Of a DNA stretch of 64,000 nt, positions 59,565 to 64,000 are shown in pieces (position 1 is the first letter of the stretch; each line of letters begins with the position of its first letter). Origin of the DNA: Streptosporangium roseum DSM 43021 (GTDB taxonomy: Bacteria > Actinomycetota > Actinomycetes > Streptosporangiales > Streptosporangiaceae). The stretch is from the NCBI RefSeq assembly GCF_000024865.1, contig NC_013595.1, forward strand, positions 6,386,001 through 6,450,000, written 5' to 3'. A program made the translations under genes and the position numbers. The notes beneath the pieces were generated by a model. It saw only the letters and a program-made list of their open reading frames with translations, was not told where the DNA came from and did not search any database.

Positions 59565-59969
59565 ATGTCGCCGTCATCGCTGAGCATCGCCGGAGTGCTC
59601 CTGATCACCGTGCCCACCATCGCCTTCGGCGGGCTCTCCCTGCTCGCGCACATCATGCGCAACATCCCCGGCTACCTGGACAACCCGGTACGGCGGGGCC
59701 TGTGGCGGGCCGGACACGCCCACGCGGGCATCCTGGTGCTCTTCGCGCTGGTCGCGATGGTCTACATCGACCAGGCCGACCTGTCCGACGGCATGAAGAC
59801 CCTGACCCGCATCCTGATCGTGGCGGCGCCGATCCTCATGCCGATCGGCTTCTTCCTGTCGGTCGTGCGCCCCTCGGACACCAAGCCGAACAGGCTGATC
59901 TGGCTGGTGGCCCTCGGTGGAGTGTCGCTGGGCGCCGGGACGTTGACGTTGGGCATCGGCCTCGTCTGA
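59565..59969 (+). CDS. Small four-helix membrane protein
   Basis: This 134-aa protein has four hydrophobic segments (VLLITVPTIAFGGLSLLA, GHAHAGILVLFALVAMVYI, ILIVAAPILMPIGFFLS and LIWLVALGGVSLGAGT) with a conserved-looking HAHAG in helix 2. It resembles small actinobacterial membrane proteins of unknown function. Start ATG 59565 has GGAAGGA 5 bases upstream. A consensus promoter with operator-like half-sites precedes it, so expression is probably repressor-controlled, but no regulator gene is next to it. Confidence 0.8.
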   Translation: MSPSSLSIAGVLLITVPTIAFGGLSLLAHIMRNIPGYLDNPVRRGLWRAGHAHAGILVLFALVAMVYIDQADLSDGMKTLTRILIVAAPILMPIGFFLSVVRPSDTKPNRLIWLVALGGVSLGAGTLTLGIGLV

Positions 59970-60068
59970 CCGTCTTTACAACGTAGATTCGTATATTTCA
60001 GAGCTTTTCTGACACGCCCGGACCGTTCCAGTTAGGCCGCGGGGGTGCGAGACTGCGATCATTGACGG

Positions 60069-60863
60069 GTGAGCACCATCGTCGCCAGCCGGTACAAACT
60101 CGTCTCCCCCGTCGGCCGCGGAGCGACCGGCGTCGTCTGGCGTGCCTACGACCTGCTACTGGAGCGGGAAGTGGCGCTCAAGGAGATCGCCCTCCCTCCC
60201 GGCCCCGAGGCGGCCGAGCGGCGGCGGCGGGTGGTGCGCGAGGCGCGGATGGCGGCGCGGCTGAGCCACCGGGGCATCGTCACGGTGCACAACCTGGCCG
60301 AGGAGGCCGAACGGCTCTGGATCGTCATGGAGTTCCTGGAGGCCCTGACCCTGCACGACACGCTGGTGCAGGCGGGGCCGCTCCCGGCGGACCTGGTGGC
60401 CGCGATGGGGCGCCGTCTGCTGGAGGCCCTGCGGCACGCGCACGACGGCGGGGTGATCCACCGCGACATCAAGCCGGCCAACATCATGCTGACCGGCGAC
60501 CGGGTGGTGCTGGCCGACTTCGGCTTCGCCGCGCCGGAGGGGACGGCGAGCACCTCGATGCGGGGCACGCCGGCGTTCATCGCGCCGGAGGCCCTGCACG
60601 GCCGGGGCGGCACCCGCGAGGCGGACATGTGGTCGTTCGGGGCGACCCTCTACATGGCGGTGGAGGGCCGGACACCGTTCCGGACGGTCACCTCGATGGC
60701 CGCCCTGGTGGAGGCGTTGCGGGAGCCGGCGCGCGCGCCTCGCCGGGCGGGCCCCCTGGAGCCGATCCTGCGCGGGCTGCTGCGCAAGGACCCCAGAGCG
60801 CGGCTGAGCGCCGAGCGGACCTCGGCGATGCTGGCCGATGTCCGCTGTTTCAGCGCGGCCTGA
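60069..60863 (+). CDS. Soluble Ser/Thr protein kinase
   Basis: This 264-aa protein is only a Hanks-type kinase domain: glycine loop GRGATG at 16-21, Lys38 in VALKEI, HRDIKPANIML with catalytic Asp133, DFG at 150-152 and APE. It has no membrane helix and no sensor domain. Start GTG 60069 is taken because the kinase fold begins right after it. The paralogous kinase 170 bases downstream on the same strand shares extended similarity. The substrate is unknown. Confidence 0.9.
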   Translation: MSTIVASRYKLVSPVGRGATGVVWRAYDLLLEREVALKEIALPPGPEAAERRRRVVREARMAARLSHRGIVTVHNLAEEAERLWIVMEFLEALTLHDTLVQAGPLPADLVAAMGRRLLEALRHAHDGGVIHRDIKPANIMLTGDRVVLADFGFAAPEGTASTSMRGTPAFIAPEALHGRGGTREADMWSFGATLYMAVEGRTPFRTVTSMAALVEALREPARAPRRAGPLEPILRGLLRKDPRARLSAERTSAMLADVRCFSAA

Positions 60864-61032
60864 TCCGGCGCGGCCGATTGTCGGCGGAGATTAAGAAGTC
60901 AAATCAATACCTCACCACATCCGTGCTACTCAATCGTTATGCGTAATCACGTATCGCGGCGACATCATGCACCGTTCCAGATGAAAATATGAATCAGCTG
61001 AGGGGCCCGGCTTCTACTGCAACGGGTGGTTC

Positions 61033-61923
61033 ATGGGAACGGGAACGGGAAAGACGCGCCTGCTGGGCGGTCGTTATCAGCTGACTTCGCCGATGGGCCG
61101 GGACGGCGTGGGCATCATGTGGCGTGCCCACGATTCACGGCTCCGCCGAAATGTGGCGATCAAGGAAATTCAGCCGCACTTCCGGGATCACGGGGCAGAC
61201 CTGGAGGAGGCACGCCGCCGGGCGCTGCGCGAGGCGCGCTCGGCCGGGCGGCTGAGCCATCCGGCGGTGATCTCCGTGCACGACCTGCTGGAGGAGGGCG
61301 GCCGGCTCTGGATCGTGATGGAGCTGCTGGAGGCCCTCACGCTGAAGGAGACGGTGCGGCACCTGGGCCATCTGCCGGTCCACTGGGCGGCCTGGATCGG
61401 CTTCCAGCTGCTGTCGGGGCTACGGCACGCGCACGGGGCCGGCGTGCTGCACCGGGACATCAATCCGGGCAACATCCTGCTGACCGGCGACCGGGTGGTG
61501 CTGTCGGATTTCGGCATCGCGGCGCTGAGCGGGGAGGCGAGCGCGTCGACGACCGTGCCGATCGGCTGCGCGCCCGCCTACACGGCGCCGGAGCGGCTGC
61601 GGGGCAGGGCGGCCACCCCGGCGGCCGACCTGTGGTCCTTCGGGGCGTGCCTGTATTTCGCGGTGGAGGGGCGCTCGCCCTATCCCGAGTCCGGCTCGCT
61701 GGCGGTGCTGAGCACGGCGATGAGCAGGAATCCGGAGCCGCCGGCGAAGGCCGGGCCGCTCTGGACGGTCCTCGAAGGGCTGCTCCGGCGCGATCCGGCA
61801 GCCCGCGTGTCCGCCGGTCAGGCGGCGCGCCTGCTGTCGGAGATCCTCCGGCTGGAGGGGGTCGCGGTGGCGCCGCCGCAGCTGCCGGCGGCGCGCTTCC
61901 CCGCCGGGCCCTTCACGTCGTAG
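61033..61923 (+). CDS. Ser/Thr kinase paralog with altered catalytic motifs
   Basis: This 296-aa soluble Hanks-type kinase domain is paralogous to the preceding gene (shared RLWIVME-LEALTL and DRVVL-DFG segments). It departs from consensus twice: the glycine loop reads GRDGVG at 22-27 (Asp in place of the second Gly), and the catalytic loop reads HRDINPGN at 140-147 (Asn in place of Lys). Lys44, the loop Asp142, DFG at 159-161 and APE remain. It may be weakly active or a scaffold. Its end overlaps the convergent cobB by 11 bases. Confidence 0.88.
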   Translation: MGTGTGKTRLLGGRYQLTSPMGRDGVGIMWRAHDSRLRRNVAIKEIQPHFRDHGADLEEARRRALREARSAGRLSHPAVISVHDLLEEGGRLWIVMELLEALTLKETVRHLGHLPVHWAAWIGFQLLSGLRHAHGAGVLHRDINPGNILLTGDRVVLSDFGIAALSGEASASTTVPIGCAPAYTAPERLRGRAATPAADLWSFGACLYFAVEGRSPYPESGSLAVLSTAMSRNPEPPAKAGPLWTVLEGLLRRDPAARVSAGQAARLLSEILRLEGVAVAPPQLPAARFPAGPFTS

Positions 61924-63349
61924 GCCGGCTCCTCCCCGGCGCTGAGCCTCGCACGGGGGCCGCGGGGGACCGGTGGCACGCCCGCACGAACCGGGCGGCC
62001 AGCTGGGGGCTGCCGGCCCAGTGCAGGTGCAGGTAGGAGGCGACCACCCGGTCGTCGGCGAACCCGTCGGCACCGCCCCGCCAGCGGAACAGGGGCCGCT
62101 CCGGCGCGGGCCGTACGGCGGTGCGGTGGAACTCGTGCCCGCGATACCGCTCGCCGTCCCTGGTCAGCGCCGAGTCCCGGACGGCCACCGCGTCCCGGTA
62201 GCCGAGGGTGAGCGAGCCGGTCATCCCGGCCTCGATGTCCAGGACCCCGCACATCGGCCTGCCGTCCAGCTCCCTGGCGAGGTACAGCAGGCCCGCGCAC
62301 TCGGCGGAGATCGGCCCGCCGAAGGCGGCGACCTGCTCGCGCAGCGGCTCGTTGGCGGACAGCTCGGCCGCGTAGACCTCGGGAAAGCCGCCGCCGACGA
62401 CGATCCCCCGCGTCCCTTCGGGCAGGGCCTCGTCGGTGAGCGGGTCGAAGGTGACGACCTCCGCTCCGGCGGCCGTCAGCAGCTCGGCCTGCTCGGTGTA
62501 GCCGAAGGTGAACGCCTGGCCGCCCGCGACCGCGATTCTCGCCGGGGCACGGGCGCTCTCCGGGGCCGGCGCGGCCCGCGTGGCCGGCGCGCCGGACGTG
62601 GCCGCCGCGGGGCCTGTGAGGGCCGTGGCCGGGCCGGGCGCCCACGGGCGGGCGCATAGTGGCGGGGCCGTGCGTGCGAGCCGTACCAGCTCCTCCAGGT
62701 CGCAGGAGTCCTCGACGAGGGCGGCGGCGGCGTCCATGGCCAGGGTGGCGCGTGTCCGGCGTTCGGCGGCGGGGACGAGGCCGAGGTGCCGGGAGGGGGT
62801 GGCGACGGCGTCGCTGCGGCGGATCGCGCCCAGCACCGGGACGCCGCTCTCGGCGAGGGCCTCGCGGCAGATGTCCTCGTGCCGGGCGGAGCCGATCCGG
62901 TTGAGGATCACCCCGCCGAACCTGAGCCGGGTGTCGTAGGAGGCGAACCCGTGCACGAGCGCGGCCACCGACCGGCTCTGCTTCGCCGCATCCACGACCA
63001 GGACCACGGGGGCGTCGAGCAGCCTGGCGACATGGGCGGTGGAGGCGAACTCGCTCGCGCCCGCCCCGTCGTACAGGCCCATCACCCCTTCGACCACGGC
63101 GAGGTCGGCCCCGGCCGCGCCGTGCAGGAACAGCGGGGCGATGAGATCCTCGCCCACCAGCCACGGGTCGAGGTTGCGCCCGGGACGGCCGGTGGCCATG
63201 GCGTGGTAGCCGGGATCGATGTAGTCGGGGCCCACCTTGTGCGGGGAGACCGCCATCCCCCGGCGGGTGAGGGCGGCCATCAGCCCGGTCGCCACGGTGG
63301 TCTTCCCGGCTCCCGAGGCCGGGGCGGCGACTACCAGGCGGGCTACCAT
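61913..63349 (-). CDS. cobB: Cobyrinic/hydrogenobyrinic acid a,c-diamide synthase
   Basis: This 478-aa ATP- and glutamine-dependent amidase of the cobalamin pathway (CbiA/CobB type) has an N-terminal P-loop VVAAPASGAGKTTVATGL, then VGPDYIDPGYH and VEGVMGLYDG. The C-terminal class I glutamine amidotransferase-like domain carries its nucleophile Cys in SAECAGLLYLARE and a late His in GHEFHRT. A Pro/Ala-rich linker (about residues 230-270) joins the domains. Start ATG 63349 overlaps the stop of cobO by 7 bases. The symbol cobB is shared with an unrelated deacylase; the biosynthetic enzyme is meant. Confidence 0.93.
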   Translation of the reverse strand: MVARLVVAAPASGAGKTTVATGLMAALTRRGMAVSPHKVGPDYIDPGYHAMATGRPGRNLDPWLVGEDLIAPLFLHGAAGADLAVVEGVMGLYDGAGASEFASTAHVARLLDAPVVLVVDAAKQSRSVAALVHGFASYDTRLRFGGVILNRIGSARHEDICREALAESGVPVLGAIRRSDAVATPSRHLGLVPAAERRTRATLAMDAAAALVEDSCDLEELVRLARTAPPLCARPWAPGPATALTGPAAATSGAPATRAAPAPESARAPARIAVAGGQAFTFGYTEQAELLTAAGAEVVTFDPLTDEALPEGTRGIVVGGGFPEVYAAELSANEPLREQVAAFGGPISAECAGLLYLARELDGRPMCGVLDIEAGMTGSLTLGYRDAVAVRDSALTRDGERYRGHEFHRTAVRPAPERPLFRWRGGADGFADDRVVASYLHLHWAGSPQLAARFVRACHRSPAAPVRGSAPGRSRPTT

Positions 63350-63945
63350 TCGATGCCCTTCTGGCCTTTCTGCCCGGCGTCCATGGGGTGCTTGACCTTG
63401 CCCATCTCCGTCACCAGGTCGGCGGCGGCGAGCAGGCGGGGATCGGCGTCGCGGCCGGTGACCACGACGTGCTGGCCGCCCGGACGCCCGCCCAGGGTCT
63501 CGACCACCTCGTCGACGTCGATCCAGCCCCATTTCATGGGGTAGGTGAACTCGTCGAGCACGTACAGGCGGAAGGTCTCGGCGGCGAGGTCGCGTTTGAT
63601 CTGCTCCCAGCCCTCACGGGCGTCGGCGGCGTGGTCCTCCTCGGTGCCCGGCCGCTGGATCCAGGACCAGCCCTCCCCCATCTTGTGCCAGGAGACCGTT
63701 CCCCCCTCGCCGGAGTCGCCGAGCACCCGCAGGGCACGTTCCTCGCCGATGCGCCACTTGGCGGACTTGACGAACTGGAACACCCCGATCGGCCAGCCCT
63801 GGTTCCATGCGCGCAGGGCCAGGCCGAAGGCCGCGGTGGACTTGCCCTTGCCGGGGCCGGTGTGCACGATCAGCAGCGGCCGGGTGCGGCGCTGCCGGGT
63901 GGTCAGGCCGTCCTCGGGCACGCTGACCGGTCTGCCCTGAGGCAT
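63343..63945 (-). CDS. cobO: Cob(I)yrinic acid a,c-diamide adenosyltransferase
   Basis: This 200-aa CobO/BtuR/CobA-type enzyme transfers the adenosyl group of ATP to cobalt. The P-loop is HTGPGKGKSTAAFGLALRA near residues 28-46, followed by VFQFVKSAKWRIGEERAL, LYVLDEFTYPMKWGWID and VVVTGRDADPRLLAAAD. Start ATG 63945 with AAAGG about 9 bases upstream is preferred over TTG 63951. It is the first visible gene of a minus-strand cobalamin operon that continues upstream outside the window. No cobalamin riboswitch is visible here. Confidence 0.95.
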   Translation of the reverse strand: MPQGRPVSVPEDGLTTRQRRTRPLLIVHTGPGKGKSTAAFGLALRAWNQGWPIGVFQFVKSAKWRIGEERALRVLGDSGEGGTVSWHKMGEGWSWIQRPGTEEDHAADAREGWEQIKRDLAAETFRLYVLDEFTYPMKWGWIDVDEVVETLGGRPGGQHVVVTGRDADPRLLAAADLVTEMGKVKHPMDAGQKGQKGIEW

Positions 63946-63957
63946 CGTCAATCACCT

Positions 63958-64000
63958 TTCACTGTCATGCGTTCACTGTCCTGCGGCTCACTGTTATGCG
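63958..64000. repeat. Three short direct repeats at window edge
   Basis: TTCACTGTCATGCG, TTCACTGTCCTGCGG and CTCACTGTTATGCG follow one another at 63958, 63972 and 63987. On the minus strand they may include the last codons of an upstream gene, whose end would be near 63970; the window stops before this can be judged. Confidence 0.5.

Noticed and set aside
63343..64000. Cobalamin riboswitch upstream of cobO/cobB
   Set aside because: The visible upstream DNA is only about 55 bases and shows no B12-box-like structure; the genes look internal to an operon.

Overview
This 64-kb window is high-GC actinobacterial chromosome. It carries a proteasome/pupylation locus (pup, prcB, prcA, pafA, pafB, pafC), the Tat genes tatA and tatC, helY, several Ser/Thr protein kinases, a SpoIIE-type phosphatase and many GTG starts with stop-start overlaps. 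This fits a sporulating actinomycete, most likely of the Streptosporangiaceae type; the genus is my inference. No rRNA, tRNA or CRISPR array was recognised.

Layout. (1) 1-5929: sugar-uptake operon: ROK protein (5'-cut), binding lipoprotein, two permeases, GH4 glycosidase and BadF-type sugar kinase, with no ATPase gene. (2) 5980-7703: ECF42-type sigma factor with its DGPF/YCII partner. (3) 7798-18579: an accessory, decaying region bounded by two near-identical 260-bp inverted copies. It holds a kinase-DUF4328 fusion, an ArsR/SRPBCC/DHFR-like operon, a PH-like membrane protein, an intact IS630-family element, and remnants of IS21, IS5 and IS630 elements and of RidA, DedA, SulP and DUF4259 genes. 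(4) 18797-28546: Lrp regulator, CHASE3 histidine kinase, flavin oxidoreductase, old-yellow-enzyme protein with a pentapeptide-repeat N-terminus, membrane protein, GNAT, acyl-CoA dehydrogenase and M24 peptidase. (5) 28687-48948: SpoIIE phosphatase, 5'-3' exonuclease, RNB exoribonuclease, then on the minus strand helY, a lipid kinase, tatC, tatA, pafC, pafB, two FKBP lipoproteins, pafA, prcA and prcB. The gene order resembles the Mycobacterium tuberculosis Rv2089c-Rv2112c region.

(6) 49132-58605: a seven-gene plus-strand cassette (binding protein, two permeases, ATPase, PHP hydrolase, Gfo/Idh/MocA oxidoreductase, GH38 alpha-mannosidase) sits between prcB and pup, which are normally adjacent. 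Three 121-bp tandem repeats lie inside it. (7) 59127-64000: pup, a small membrane protein behind an operator-like promoter, two soluble kinases (one with altered catalytic motifs) and the cobalamin genes cobB and cobO.

How the parts work together: two separate carbohydrate import-and-degrade modules feed sugar into the cell. The Pup ligase PafA tags proteins with Pup for the PrcBA proteasome, and PafBC is the linked DNA-damage-response activator. TatAC exports folded proteins. HelY, the RNB enzyme and the exonuclease form a nucleic-acid processing neighbourhood. The most notable signal is the separation of pup from prcBA by the mannoside cassette.
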